From positions 1 to 64,000 of the forward strand of contig CACKSH010000005.1 of NCBI GenBank assembly GCA_902602765.1: a DNA stretch of 64,000 nt, read 5' to 3'. The position numbers were made by a program, and so were the translations under genes. This stretch comes from Paracoccaceae bacterium. GTDB taxonomy: Bacteria; Pseudomonadota; Alphaproteobacteria; Rhodobacterales; Rhodobacteraceae. Under the pieces are notes generated by a model, which was not told the DNA's origin, made no database searches, and saw nothing but the letters and a program-made list of their open reading frames with translations. Below, piece by piece: positions 1 through 9,035 of this stretch. The stretch's first letter is position 1, and each line of letters starts with the position of its first letter.

Positions 1-152
1 CCCAGAAACTAGAGGAATCTTGTTAGTGAAAATTGTTTAATAAAGTTTCGTGCTATCAAAACAAATGTAGTACCTAATTACGCCAGTTAGGTATGGGCCT
101 AGTAACCCCACCCCCTTGCTAAGTCATTGTTTTTATTGTAATCGGACAATAC

Positions 153-190
153 CCTGAAGGTCAGAGGTTCAAATCCTCTCCCCGCAACCA
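153..190 (+). pseudogene. 3' half of an initiator tRNA-fMet gene (fragment)
   Basis: The stretch has the 3' anticodon-stem and variable-loop segment CCTGAAGGTC, a T arm (stem AGAGG/CCTCT around TTCAAAT), the 3' acceptor strand CCCCGCA, discriminator A and an encoded CCA. TTCAAAT with a CCCCGCAACCA end is the signature of bacterial initiator tRNA. The partner 5' acceptor strand (TGCGGGG) and the D arm are not found in 1-152, so no full cloverleaf can be drawn. In Rhodobacterales tRNA-fMet usually follows 5S rRNA, but no rRNA sequence was recognised in the first 150 bases. It may be a remnant left by recombination or integration into a tRNA-fMet gene lying to the left. Confidence 0.75.
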
Positions 191-228
191 ATCTTTTCTC
201 TACTATATATCTTATGAAGATATATATC

Positions 229-1731
229 TTATGAAGAAAATCGCTTTCTTAATTCGTTTTTCTGTACTTTTCCCATTGAGTTTCGTGGCAGGGAGTCTAG
301 CACAAAATATTCTTTTGGTTGCTTATAACGAGCGAGTTTCTCATTCGCAAAAACCTCTATTTTACGTCGGTTAAAATTTTTATCATTCTCCAGGACTAGT
401 GCTGCAACCACACGTTCGCCCAAATCATTATCTTGGATACCAAAGACTGCTGCTTCATCAATTTGATTGAGTTCGTTCAGTATATCCTCAACTTCTTTTG
501 GATAAACATTATAGCCGCCGCTGATAATCAAATCCTTCTCTCTACCTACAATCGAAAGGTACCCATCAGAGCTCAATTTTCCTAAATCGCCAGTGATAAA
601 GTATCCAGTTTTGCGGAATTCCAGTGCAGTTTTATCAGGCATATTCCAATAACCCTTAAAAACATTTGGCCCACGTACTTCTATCATGCCAATCTCACCT
701 TCGGCCATTTCGGTTCCTGTTTCTGGATCTGTTATTTTCATTTGCACATCAGCCAAAGGCTTACCAACTGTCCCGGGTCTTCTTTCTCCATGGTAGGGAT
801 TAGAAGTGATCATATTTGTTTCAGTCATTCCATATCTTTCTAGAATGTGGTGACCGGTCCGTTTTGTAAATTCTTCATGAGTTTCAGATAAAAGCGGCGC
901 ACTACCAGAGATGAATAGTCTCATGTTTTTGGTAAGTTCTTCCGTAAGTCGATAATCGGCTAGCAGTCGCGTATAAAATGTTGGGACGCCCATAAGAAGT
1001 GTAGACGCATGCAGTCTCTCAATAATTTCATCGATATCGAATTTTGGTATAAAATTTACCTTCGCGCCAGCTAGCATGGCTGTATTTAAAGCTACAAATA
1101 GACCATGTGTGTGGAAGATTGGCAATGCGTGAATTAGGATATCACTTTTGGTCACTTGCCATAGTTTTTTCAAAGTTTTTGCGTTCGAAAGTAAATTGTT
1201 TTGTGTTAGCATCGCACCTTTTGATCGTCCCGTCGTTCCGGAAGTATATAGCAAAGCTGCTAAATCGTCTGGCTTTCTGTCTACTGTGTTAAATATTTTT
1301 GACATTAGGTTGGCCTCAGACAGTAGACTGCCTTTACCATGAGCGTCCGCTGTCAAGATCTTAGAATCTACTTGACTTGCAACTTTTTTTAAATCTTCAA
1401 CTTTATAGGGATCACATACAAAGATCCTTGGCTTAGCGTCCTTAAGAAAATATGCTACTTCATCTTTTTTATAATCGGTGTTTAACGATAAAAACACGCC
1501 CCCCGCTTGAATGGTTGCAGCATATAATATGATTATTTCTATGGTTTTTGCAGCCTGAACCGCAACTCGATCGCCTGGCTGTAGACCATATTTTACAAGC
1601 AGATTTGCAACCTGATTTGTACTTTCGGAAAATTGACAAAAACTTACTGCTGCCTTGCCACTCTGCTCTAGAAAGCATGTATTTTTGTTAGAATTCTTAG
1701 ATATAAGGTTATCATATAAAGGATTAGCCAT
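229..1731 (-). CDS. matB: Malonyl-CoA synthetase (MatB-like acyl-CoA ligase)
   Basis: A 500-residue member of the AMP-forming acyl-CoA synthetase (ANL) superfamily, expected to make malonyl-CoA from malonate, ATP and CoA in the cytoplasm. The phosphate-binding loop YTSGTTGRSKG lies near residue 162. The adenylation motif ERYGMTETNM is followed by the GERRPGTVG segment typical of MatB. The hinge motif TGDLGKLSSDGY and GREKDLIISGGYNVYP precede the C-terminal NSMGKVQKNEL, whose lysine is the usual catalytic residue. The length matches MatB. It lies 14 bases downstream of the malonyl-CoA decarboxylase gene on the same strand, so the pair can convert malonate to acetyl-CoA. A methylmalonate-active ligase remains possible. 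Confidence 0.93.
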   Translation of the reverse strand: MANPLYDNLISKNSNKNTCFLEQSGKAAVSFCQFSESTNQVANLLVKYGLQPGDRVAVQAAKTIEIIILYAATIQAGGVFLSLNTDYKKDEVAYFLKDAKPRIFVCDPYKVEDLKKVASQVDSKILTADAHGKGSLLSEANLMSKIFNTVDRKPDDLAALLYTSGTTGRSKGAMLTQNNLLSNAKTLKKLWQVTKSDILIHALPIFHTHGLFVALNTAMLAGAKVNFIPKFDIDEIIERLHASTLLMGVPTFYTRLLADYRLTEELTKNMRLFISGSAPLLSETHEEFTKRTGHHILERYGMTETNMITSNPYHGERRPGTVGKPLADVQMKITDPETGTEMAEGEIGMIEVRGPNVFKGYWNMPDKTALEFRKTGYFITGDLGKLSSDGYLSIVGREKDLIISGGYNVYPKEVEDILNELNQIDEAAVFGIQDNDLGERVVAALVLENDKNFNRRKIEVFANEKLARYKQPKEYFVLDSLPRNSMGKVQKNELRKRFSS

Positions 1732-1745
1732 TTAAGTATTTACTT

Positions 1746-3005
1746 TTACGTTTTAATTAGAGCATCCAATTTTAAATTTGAGCTTGTAGCTATGGAACCA
1801 TTTTGAATGAACTGTTCATGGTTTTCTTCGATTTTATTTAAATCATATTCATAATTTACCATAGCCCCCAATGACTGTTCCAAGCCCTTATTGGAAATGT
1901 CTGCATTTGCATGAACATCATAAATTTGTGCACCATTACCCAAATGAAAACGTGCAACCGGATCTTGAGGCAACCCATTTTCTTTTTTCGCAGTTAGCAA
2001 ATAGTCCCCGGCTAGTTGTCGAACAACTTCCTCTTTAGTATTATTGGTAGGCATCTCGTTGTCATTATAAGTTTGTTTTTGTGATCTCAGCCATTTCCGG
2101 AAAGTTGGTATAGGTGATAGGGTAACAAATTTTTCCAACCCTGAAAATTCTTGGCGAAGTTCTGCAGCGACTTGTTTGATGAGCAAGTTTCCAAATGAAA
2201 TTCCTGACAAACCTTTCTGACAGTTTGATATTGAGTAAAAAACGGCAACTTTGGTCTCTGCAGCTTCTTGAGGTTCCCGGTCATTCGCAAGTAATTGCTG
2301 AATTGACGATGGTACTTTTGCAGTTAATGCTACCTCAACGAAAATAAGTGGCTCATTTGGCATGCTGGGATGAAAAAAAGCGAAACACCGCCGATCCTTC
2401 GGGTACAAACGTCTTCGTAATTCGTCCCAGTCTCCGATTGCATGGACAGCTTCATATTCGACAATTTTTTCTAGAATACTCGCTGGAGTTTCCCAGCTAA
2501 TTTGGCGCAGAACTAGAAACCCTCTATTGAACCAGCCTCGAAGTAAATGTTGGAAATCTAGATCGGTGCGTTCTAACTCTGGGTTTTCATATAATACGTC
2601 CAATAAATCAGTGCGCATTTTAACTAAAGCAAGTGTTGCACCGTCTGGCTGGTTCAGTCGTCTAAGTAACTCCAACCTTTTAGGTTCTGATAATTGGCTT
2701 ATCGCGCTATAATTTTGGGGATTATCATCCGACTGGTATGTTGTAATGGCTTCTTGAAGATCAGAAATGTTAATCTCTAGTACATCGTTCAAAAACTTAA
2801 AAAACTCAAGTTTTTTCTCTTTTTCAAAAGTATCGTAAATAGTCAGTATAGAACCTGCCAATGATAAGCCAGATACTTCGCCCTCGGTATCTAAAAGAGC
2901 GATACAAAGGTCATTTATCGAACGCTGATCTTTATTAGAGCGTTTACTAACACTACGCTCAAACAATGTATTAAGAATATCGCTCAAAAAACTACGGTCT
3001 AACAT
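1746..3005 (-). CDS. matA: Malonyl-CoA decarboxylase
   Basis: A 419-residue malonyl-CoA decarboxylase (MCD family), which converts malonyl-CoA to acetyl-CoA and CO2. The first ~170 residues form the helical N-terminal domain. The C-terminal acyltransferase-fold domain carries FFHPSMPNEPLIFVEVALT near residue 215, with the Ser-Pro region of the family. RFHLGNGAQIYDVHANAD near residue 353 contains the conserved catalytic histidine, and the sequence ends in the usual GAMVNYEY block. It is the first gene of a two-gene minus-strand operon with the malonyl-CoA synthetase. No malonate transporter lies next to it in this window. Confidence 0.93.
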   Translation of the reverse strand: MLDRSFLSDILNTLFERSVSKRSNKDQRSINDLCIALLDTEGEVSGLSLAGSILTIYDTFEKEKKLEFFKFLNDVLEINISDLQEAITTYQSDDNPQNYSAISQLSEPKRLELLRRLNQPDGATLALVKMRTDLLDVLYENPELERTDLDFQHLLRGWFNRGFLVLRQISWETPASILEKIVEYEAVHAIGDWDELRRRLYPKDRRCFAFFHPSMPNEPLIFVEVALTAKVPSSIQQLLANDREPQEAAETKVAVFYSISNCQKGLSGISFGNLLIKQVAAELRQEFSGLEKFVTLSPIPTFRKWLRSQKQTYNDNEMPTNNTKEEVVRQLAGDYLLTAKKENGLPQDPVARFHLGNGAQIYDVHANADISNKGLEQSLGAMVNYEYDLNKIEENHEQFIQNGSIATSSNLKLDALIKT

Positions 3006-3200
3006 TCAATCTATTTCTCAACTCTAGTTAAAGTAACTTTTGCACACATTTAATAAATGAGAATTTACTTAATTATGCACAGAGTTAAACAAGTATAAAT
3101 GTATTGCAATATCTCAAGATTCTGACACTACGTAATTTTCATTGGATGTAGAAAACTAAATTTTTGCTTGCTAAATTGTAAGCATAATGGAGGTATTTTT

Positions 3201-3554
3201 ATGGATCAAAATTTAAGAGCATCTATTCAAGCAAGTACATTTTACTATTTTATGATAGGGGTGGCGATTGTTACTATTTCTCAGCTGTCGACAATGATGG
3301 TAATCGTATTTGCTGATATCGAGGGAAAGGAGAATGTAGTAGCCGCTTCAGTGATTGGACCGTGTTTAATTGGTGCTTTTGGGATCATACGGTTACTCAC
3401 AAATATGACATTGTTAGTAAGTGATATGGATGATGAAATGAAAAGCTCAAACTATGGAAGTGCTATGCAGTCAATTCCGTTTCCAATCTTAAAAATAATT
3501 TTTGCATTTATTTTTATTATAATCGCCGTAATTCAATTAGGTGCTATATATTAA
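3201..3554 (+). CDS. Small integral membrane protein of unknown function
   Basis: About 117 residues, not assigned to a known family. The ATG at 3201 is preferred because GGAGG (3189-3193) sits 7 bases upstream; a TTG 33 bases earlier lacks such a site. Three hydrophobic stretches are visible: around residues 11-32, 41-63 and 94-115. A polar loop rich in Asp, Met and Ser (SDMDDEMKSS) lies between the second and third. It is followed 54 bases later by a fatty acid desaturase gene on the same strand, so a membrane-lipid role is possible but rests only on position. Confidence 0.75.
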   Translation: MDQNLRASIQASTFYYFMIGVAIVTISQLSTMMVIVFADIEGKENVVAASVIGPCLIGAFGIIRLLTNMTLLVSDMDDEMKSSNYGSAMQSIPFPILKIIFAFIFIIIAVIQLGAIY

Positions 3555-3608
3555 ATTATATTATTCGTTAATTTTTGGGAAGCTACTTGAACTTTAAGGT
3601 TTTTGACA

Positions 3609-4667
3609 ATGATTCGTGATTACAGCTTATTGGGCCTTTCTGCAAAGGAGGCCGAGGAAAAGGGATTAGCTGCTGCAAAATGGTATCATAGCGATATCTC
3701 AAGAGAAGATATGAAAGAACTTATGCAGCGGAGAGATCTGCCTGCTATTAAAGATACTTTGATATATTACCTTTTACTTTTATCATCAGCGATTCTCGCT
3801 GTATTGCTCTGGGGTACTCTTTACTGTATCCCTTTTTGGCTGGTTTATTCTTTGTTATATACTGCCGGTGCCGACAGTAGGTGGCATGAGGCTGGGCACA
3901 GAACGGCATTTAAAACCCAGTGGATGAATAATTTTGTTTATCAAATTGCTTGTTTTATGCTTTTTCGGAACCCTATTTTATGGCGGTGGAGCCACTCAAG
4001 ACATCATACAGACACAATTATTGTAGGCCGGGATGCTGAAATAGTAACTATGAGGCCACCAGATCTTTTTAAAGTTGGCATGCTGTTCTTTGGTCTTCAC
4101 ACTTTTGAAGGTTTGAAAGCAACTTTCCGTCACGCAGTACAAGGGTTAAATGAGGAGGAGAGAGAATTCACGCCTCCTCAATATGTTGAAGAGGCACACA
4201 AAATAGCAAGAGTTTGGGTTTTAATAATGATTCTTGTGGTGCTTTCAGCATTTATCACAACCTCTATTTTGCCACTGATGCTAATAGGATTTGGCCCCGC
4301 TGTTTTAGGTTCTTGGCATCTCATTATGACGGGTTTGCTTCAACATACTGGTCTGGCCGATAATGTCCTTGACCACAGGTTGAACACTCGGACAGTTTAT
4401 ATGAACCCTTTCAGTAGATTTATATATTGGAATATGAATTATCACGTTGAGCATCATATGTTTCCTATGGTTCCGTATCATAATCTTCCACGACTACATC
4501 AATTGATTAAACATGATTTACCAGAACCCAACTATGGTTTCATAGATGGTTTGAAAGAGGTATTCTATGCTTTAAGACGGCAGCTAAGTGATCCTGAGTA
4601 TCGGATCAGTAGGGAGCTTCCGTCGACTGCAAAGCCCTACAACCATCATTTATCAGACGCTGTTTAA
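3609..4667 (+). CDS. Membrane fatty acid desaturase family protein
   Basis: An integral-membrane di-iron desaturase/hydroxylase of about 352 residues. The three histidine clusters are HEAGH (near residue 98), HSRHH (near 131) and NYHVEHH (near 278), matching the HxxxH / HxxHH / HxxHH pattern that binds the iron pair. Hydrophobic segments occur at about 50-85 and 200-245. The start at 3609 has a TAAGG element about 9 bases upstream; an upstream TTG would add only two residues. The substrate cannot be read from the sequence: fatty acyl, carotenoid and other lipid substrates occur in this superfamily. It runs convergently into the ribokinase-like gene. Confidence 0.9.
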   Translation: MIRDYSLLGLSAKEAEEKGLAAAKWYHSDISREDMKELMQRRDLPAIKDTLIYYLLLLSSAILAVLLWGTLYCIPFWLVYSLLYTAGADSRWHEAGHRTAFKTQWMNNFVYQIACFMLFRNPILWRWSHSRHHTDTIIVGRDAEIVTMRPPDLFKVGMLFFGLHTFEGLKATFRHAVQGLNEEEREFTPPQYVEEAHKIARVWVLIMILVVLSAFITTSILPLMLIGFGPAVLGSWHLIMTGLLQHTGLADNVLDHRLNTRTVYMNPFSRFIYWNMNYHVEHHMFPMVPYHNLPRLHQLIKHDLPEPNYGFIDGLKEVFYALRRQLSDPEYRISRELPSTAKPYNHHLSDAV

Positions 4668-4707
4668 TCTTAATTTTAACAGTTTGATATATATGGTTAG
4701 ACACTAC

Positions 4708-5628
4708 TTATTTAATTAGTGTGTCTATTTCATGTCTATCGGGCATTGACGGGGCTGTACCCTGTCGGGTCACTGAAATGCTTGCTGTCGCGCATGCAAA
4801 ACGAAGTGCTTTATCAATTGGCATTTCCTCTGCTAAAGCCACGGCAAGTCCCCCGTTAAATGCGTCTCCAGCACCAGTTGTTTCAACTACAGGCCCAACC
4901 TCATATGATGGTTGATGGATTATTTGGTTATTATCTTTAAACAATGCACCTTGTTCCCCAAGCGTAATCACTGCTGCGCTGGCACCTTTTTCAAGTAACT
5001 TACCTGCTGCAATTTCCGCATCATTAATAGATTTTACAGGTGTTCCTGTAATCTGCTCTGCTTCTATTTCGTTTGGGGTAACAAAATCACATAATTTTAG
5101 AATATTTTCTCCTAATGGCTGCGCAGGAGCAGGATTTAATATTGTAATTGCGCCTCCGTCTTTTGCAAAAGAAAGTGCTGTACCCGCAGCATCAAGTGAC
5201 TGCTCAAGTTGTGTCATAAAGACCCGAGACCCTTGAATTAGTTCTTTATTAGCAGTTATGTCATCATCATTTATATTCGCAGCTGCTCCAGGGCTTACGA
5301 TGATCGCATTATTTCCAGTCTTGTCTTCTATGAATATATATGCTGCCCCAGTATAGCTGTCAGAATACTGTGTTACGTGTGGTGTTATGCCTGACTTTTC
5401 CCAAAGGCTTATGGCCATGTTAGCAAAATCATCTTTCCCGAGGCGTGAAATAAAATGTACATTACCCCCGGCTAACGCAGCCGCGACAGCTTGGTTGGAT
5501 CCTTTGCCTCCAGGTCCTAGTGAGAATTCATTTCCTATTATTGTTTCACCTATATTAGGCTGGCGTGATGCGCGGTATGCTGTATCCGCGACAAAGACCC
5601 CAAGAATTACAATATCTTTATTTGACAT
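4708..5628 (-). CDS. rbsK: Ribokinase-family sugar kinase (PfkB family)
   Basis: A 306-residue PfkB-family kinase close to ribokinase, which phosphorylates ribose at O5 with ATP. Both family signatures are present: GGKGSNQAVAAA near residue 40 and TTGAGDAFNGGLA near 250, which contains the catalytic Asp and anion hole. It is the third gene of a minus-strand run (ABC ATPase, FucU-type mutarotase, kinase), with 6 bases between the mutarotase stop and this start. That pairing of mutarotase and kinase is typical of free-sugar uptake modules. A second ribokinase-like gene lies at 15594-16499, so the two probably differ in substrate. Confidence 0.88.
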   Translation of the reverse strand: MSNKDIVILGVFVADTAYRASRQPNIGETIIGNEFSLGPGGKGSNQAVAAALAGGNVHFISRLGKDDFANMAISLWEKSGITPHVTQYSDSYTGAAYIFIEDKTGNNAIIVSPGAAANINDDDITANKELIQGSRVFMTQLEQSLDAAGTALSFAKDGGAITILNPAPAQPLGENILKLCDFVTPNEIEAEQITGTPVKSINDAEIAAGKLLEKGASAAVITLGEQGALFKDNNQIIHQPSYEVGPVVETTGAGDAFNGGLAVALAEEMPIDKALRFACATASISVTRQGTAPSMPDRHEIDTLIK

Positions 5629-5634
5629 TTTGGA

Positions 5635-6087
5635 TCACTCTTCTGGTGGTATGACACCTTTACGAAGCATAAAGCACCCATAAAAGCGTCTTTCGCCAGT
5701 CTGTATGACAGCATAACTGGTTTTTGCAAAATCATAAAAAGCAAAGCGCTCAATTGAAATCATCGGTCTATTTTGCTCATCATTTCTTATAATTAATTGT
5801 TGTACTTCTTCTTGGACTGGAGGCAGTTTGTCTGGTTCACCCACGATCTCCATTCTACCAGCGAAATCATCAACAAATGTATCTAGCGGCATGACCGAGA
5901 GAATAGCGTCTATTGCCTCTGCGGCACTTAAATTTTCCATCCTTAATAGTTCCCCATAAACTGTAGATCTTGATATTGAGTCTGAGGGAAAATTCGTATC
6001 GGCTACTATTAGAACGTCGCCGTGCCCCATTAATCGAAGTGCATGAAGAACTTCTGCGTTTAATCTATTATCTATTCCTTTAAGCAT
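5635..6087 (-). CDS. fucU: RbsD/FucU-family sugar mutarotase
   Basis: A 150-residue RbsD/FucU fold protein that interconverts sugar anomers. The N-terminal ALRLMGHGDVLIVADTNFP contains the conserved His and Asp of the family. The C-terminal block FYDFAKTSYAVIQTGERRFY resembles FucU more than RbsD. The assignment to L-fucose mutarotase is supported by the L-fucose oxidation enzymes at 14.8-22.5 kb. It lies between the ABC ATPase gene (24 bases upstream) and the ribokinase-like gene. RbsD activity on ribose is the main alternative given that neighbour. Confidence 0.87.
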   Translation of the reverse strand: MLKGIDNRLNAEVLHALRLMGHGDVLIVADTNFPSDSISRSTVYGELLRMENLSAAEAIDAILSVMPLDTFVDDFAGRMEIVGEPDKLPPVQEEVQQLIIRNDEQNRPMISIERFAFYDFAKTSYAVIQTGERRFYGCFMLRKGVIPPEE

Positions 6088-6111
6088 TAGCGGCCTCCTT
6101 AAATAAAAGGT

Positions 6112-7179
6112 TTAAGTTATACTCTGTCCTTTTTCTGAATCGAATATGTGCATATTTTCAGGATTCACAGTTAAATGAAGTGTTTCTCCCACTGCAAAGT
6201 TACGTCGTTCACGCGAAACTAGTGTTATCTCTGATCCTTCTTTATCTCGAAGGACAACATGCGTTTCTGGGCCAGTTGGTTCTATTACAGAAGTAGTTGC
6301 AGTGATCCCCGCATCAGTTATCATTAAGTTTTCTGGGCGTACGCCAATTTTTATTTTCTGACCAGCGGAAACATGTTTTGTTTCTTTTAATGGAAGAGTA
6401 CCACCTTTAAGACGCGCAACTAATTTATTTTCGTGCACTTCAACATTCCCACTGAAGAAATTCATGGCTGGGGATCCAATGAAACCGGCGACAAACTCAT
6501 TTGCCGGATTATCGTAAAGGTCTAACGGGGAGCCAATTTGTTCGATAACACCGTTTTGTAAAACAACAATTTTATCAGCCATTGTCATAGCCTCAATTTG
6601 ATCATGGGTTACGTAAATAGTTGTTGTTTTTAAGCGTTGGTGCAGTTCTCTTATTTCTGTTCGCATTTGCACGCGAAGTTTTGCGTCTAGATTAGAAAGT
6701 GGTTCGTCAAAAAGAAAAACTTGCGGATCTCGCACAATTGCTCTCCCCATCGCTACACGTTGGCGTTGGCCACCAGATAAAGCTCTTGGATATCTATCTA
6801 AATATGGGATTAGCCCCAAAATTTCTGCTGCCTTTTGCACCCTATCTTCAATATCATTTTTTGATAATCCCTTCATTCGAAGGGAGAAAGAAATATTACC
6901 TCGCACAGTTTTATGGGGGTATAACGCGTAGTTCTGAAAAACCATGGCGATGTCGCGCTCGGCTGGAGGGAGATTGTTAACTAAGCGCTCGTTAATATGA
7001 ATAGTTCCTCCACTTATGCTTTCTAAACCTGCTATCATTCTTAACAAGGTGGATTTTCCGCATCCAGAGGGGCCTACTAAAACCACAAATTCACCGTCGT
7101 GTATATCGATGTCTAAGCCATGTAAAACTTGCAGCTCATCGTAGGATTTTTTTAAATCGCGAACTGTAACCTCTGCCAT
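6112..7179 (-). CDS. Sugar ABC transporter ATP-binding protein (UgpC/MsmK type)
   Basis: A cytoplasmic ATPase of about 355 residues that should power the ABC importer encoded divergently at 7387-11202. It shows Walker A GPSGCGKST, signature LSGGQRQRVAMGRA, Walker B VFLFDEPLSNLD and the switch histidine in YVTHDQIEAM. A C-terminal TOBE-type regulatory domain (from ~235) carries GVRPENL. The ATG at 7179 is preferred: GAAAGG lies about 10 bases upstream and MAEVTVRDLKK is the usual N-terminus. An in-frame TTG at 7197 would add six residues. It heads the operon with the mutarotase and ribokinase genes and faces the operator-like sequence at 7251-7265. Confidence 0.92.
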   Translation of the reverse strand: MAEVTVRDLKKSYDELQVLHGLDIDIHDGEFVVLVGPSGCGKSTLLRMIAGLESISGGTIHINERLVNNLPPAERDIAMVFQNYALYPHKTVRGNISFSLRMKGLSKNDIEDRVQKAAEILGLIPYLDRYPRALSGGQRQRVAMGRAIVRDPQVFLFDEPLSNLDAKLRVQMRTEIRELHQRLKTTTIYVTHDQIEAMTMADKIVVLQNGVIEQIGSPLDLYDNPANEFVAGFIGSPAMNFFSGNVEVHENKLVARLKGGTLPLKETKHVSAGQKIKIGVRPENLMITDAGITATTSVIEPTGPETHVVLRDKEGSEITLVSRERRNFAVGETLHLTVNPENMHIFDSEKGQSIT

Positions 7180-7250
7180 GCTACTTAAACCTTTCAAATT
7201 TTTTCTCTCAACAGTTAATATTAAATTTTACGTCTGTCTATTACTTTAGC

Positions 7251-7265
7251 ATACTAACATGTTAG
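7251..7265. promoter_or_regulatory. Predicted GntR-type operator (15-base match to 18233-18247)
   Basis: ATACTAACATGTTAG here is identical to the left 15 bases of the perfect palindrome at 18233-18250. Its core CTAACATGTTAG (7254-7265) is itself a perfect 12-base palindrome. It lies in the divergent control region between the ABC ATPase operon (minus) and the binding-protein/permease operon (plus). A possible -35 element, TTGACT, follows at 7270-7275. The likely ligand protein is the GntR/FCD regulator at 17490-18212. This is a sequence-based prediction. Confidence 0.65.
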
Positions 7266-7386
7266 AAGCTTGACTTGTTAAGCGGTCGCTGAGAAACTGT
7301 TAACATCAGTAGTCAAGAGAATCTCTTTGAGATGATTTTGAACTTTTTGCTGAGTTACTAAGTAGAGTTAAATGGGAGGTAGATCT

Positions 7387-9024
7387 GTGAAAATAGACTT
7401 ATATAATGCTATAGTTTCTGCGCAAATGAGCCGGCGTAAAATGTTGAAGGGTTCGGCGAGTTTGGGTGCAGTTGCTGCAATGGGTGGCTTAGGAGGAGCT
7501 GCTAGTGCTGGTGCACACGGTGGTGTTCGAGCTGAAATTATGAAAATTCCTGGTGTTGGGATGGGGTCACCTGGTGATCCTGAGTGGCAGAAAGTTGGTG
7601 AACTTTGCATGGGGCCCGTAAAGGAGCGCGTAGCGGAGGGAGAATTCAAGGGTGTCGAGTTGACCTTTATGGGTTTGAACAACCAGAATTTGCACAATTT
7701 CCTTTTCAGAGGTTTCTTAAAACCCTGGGAAGCATACACAGGTGCTAAGATTAACTGGATCGATCTAGCTCAGGCTGATTATAATCCGAGACTGCAGCAG
7801 TCAATTGCTACCAAGACCGTCGACTTTGACATAATAGAAATGGGTGCACCGTTTGAGGGTGATACTGCAGGTCAGGGTTTGTTGAATGAAATGCCAGGAT
7901 GGGTAAAGGATCAAATTGAGTATGATGATTTGGTTGGATACTTGCAGCCACCGGTAGGTACATGGGACGGAAAAGCCTACAGAATAAATATTGATGGTGA
8001 TTGTCACACATTTTGTTACAGAAAGGACTACTTTGGTACTGGTTCGATTACTGGAAGAATGAATCCACCGAATACTTGGCAAGAAGTCAATCAAATATCT
8101 AAAGATGTTGTTGGCAAGACAGATCCATTAACTGGACTTCCAGCTCATGGGTTTTTGGATCCTCTTAAAGGATGGGGTGGTTTTGGAATGTATTTCTTAA
8201 CCGATAGAGCTGGACCTTACGTGAAGCATCCTGATGATCCTGCTTTCTTGTTTGATATTGATACCATGAAGCCTCGTATCAACAATCCAGGTTGGGTTCA
8301 GGCGATACAAGATGTAATGGACCTGATCAAAATAGAAGGAGCATACCCAGCAGATCAAATAAATGCCGATCCTGGCACTACGGGTTTCCAACAATTTCTT
8401 GCAGGGACCGGATCAATGCTTACATGGTGGGGTGATATTGGGTCTAATGCCCGAACATCGGATACTTCAGTAATAGGCGATGTGGTTGGCTTTAGTGCTA
8501 TTCCAGGTTCGGACCGTGTCTATAATCATGGTAAAGGCGCATGGGAAAATACCTACAATGAAGCTCCAAACAATGCCTATCTAGGCTGGGGTGTCTACGT
8601 AACCAATCGTGTAGAGGGTGACGCTAAAAAGAGGAAAGCAGCATGGTCAGCAGCGGCGCATATCGGCGGTAAAGATATTTCGCTTTGGACCTCGGCCTAT
8701 CCCTCTGGTTTCCAACCATATAGAAATTCACATTTTAATTATGATGAGTGGGAAGCAGCAGGCTACGATAGGGCGTTTGTGGAAGATTATCTTGGTTCAA
8801 ATCTTGATACTTATAATCATCCAAACTCTCTAAATGAGCCTAGAATTCCTGGTATCTTCCAATACTACTCTGTAGCAGAAGACGAACTTGCGAAAGGCTA
8901 TGCAGGACAGTATGGATCTGCGCAAGAAACTGCTGATGCTATAGCGGTGGCATGGGAGAAAATTACTGATCAAATCGGTCGTGAAAGCCAAATTAAGCTG
9001 TATAAAGCGGCGTTGGGGCTTTAA
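7387..9024 (+). CDS. Sugar ABC transporter substrate-binding protein, Tat-type signal
   Basis: A periplasmic solute-binding protein of about 545 residues, longer than the usual 400-450. The GTG at 7387 is preferred because GGGAGG (7374-7379) is ideally spaced; the ATG at 7372 overlaps that ribosome site. The N-terminus carries MSRRKMLKG followed by an Ala/Gly-rich hydrophobic stretch ending in ASAGAHG. That is a twin-arginine signal, so the protein probably folds and is exported by Tat. The body (FKGVELTFMG...NFLFRGFLKPWEAYTG) is of the extracellular solute-binding family 1 type. Two MalF/MalG-type permease genes follow. The substrate is inferred to be L-fucose or a related sugar from the regulon. 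Confidence 0.9.
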   Translation: MKIDLYNAIVSAQMSRRKMLKGSASLGAVAAMGGLGGAASAGAHGGVRAEIMKIPGVGMGSPGDPEWQKVGELCMGPVKERVAEGEFKGVELTFMGLNNQNLHNFLFRGFLKPWEAYTGAKINWIDLAQADYNPRLQQSIATKTVDFDIIEMGAPFEGDTAGQGLLNEMPGWVKDQIEYDDLVGYLQPPVGTWDGKAYRINIDGDCHTFCYRKDYFGTGSITGRMNPPNTWQEVNQISKDVVGKTDPLTGLPAHGFLDPLKGWGGFGMYFLTDRAGPYVKHPDDPAFLFDIDTMKPRINNPGWVQAIQDVMDLIKIEGAYPADQINADPGTTGFQQFLAGTGSMLTWWGDIGSNARTSDTSVIGDVVGFSAIPGSDRVYNHGKGAWENTYNEAPNNAYLGWGVYVTNRVEGDAKKRKAAWSAAAHIGGKDISLWTSAYPSGFQPYRNSHFNYDEWEAAGYDRAFVEDYLGSNLDTYNHPNSLNEPRIPGIFQYYSVAEDELAKGYAGQYGSAQETADAIAVAWEKITDQIGRESQIKLYKAALGL

Positions 9025-9035
9025 ACAAAAATTTG

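Noticed and set aside
4699-4726. Imperfect hairpin (AGACACTA ... TAGTGTGTCT) between the convergent desaturase and ribokinase genes.
   Set aside because: It has a 2-base bulge, a weak AT stem and no T-run on either strand, so it was not listed as a terminator.
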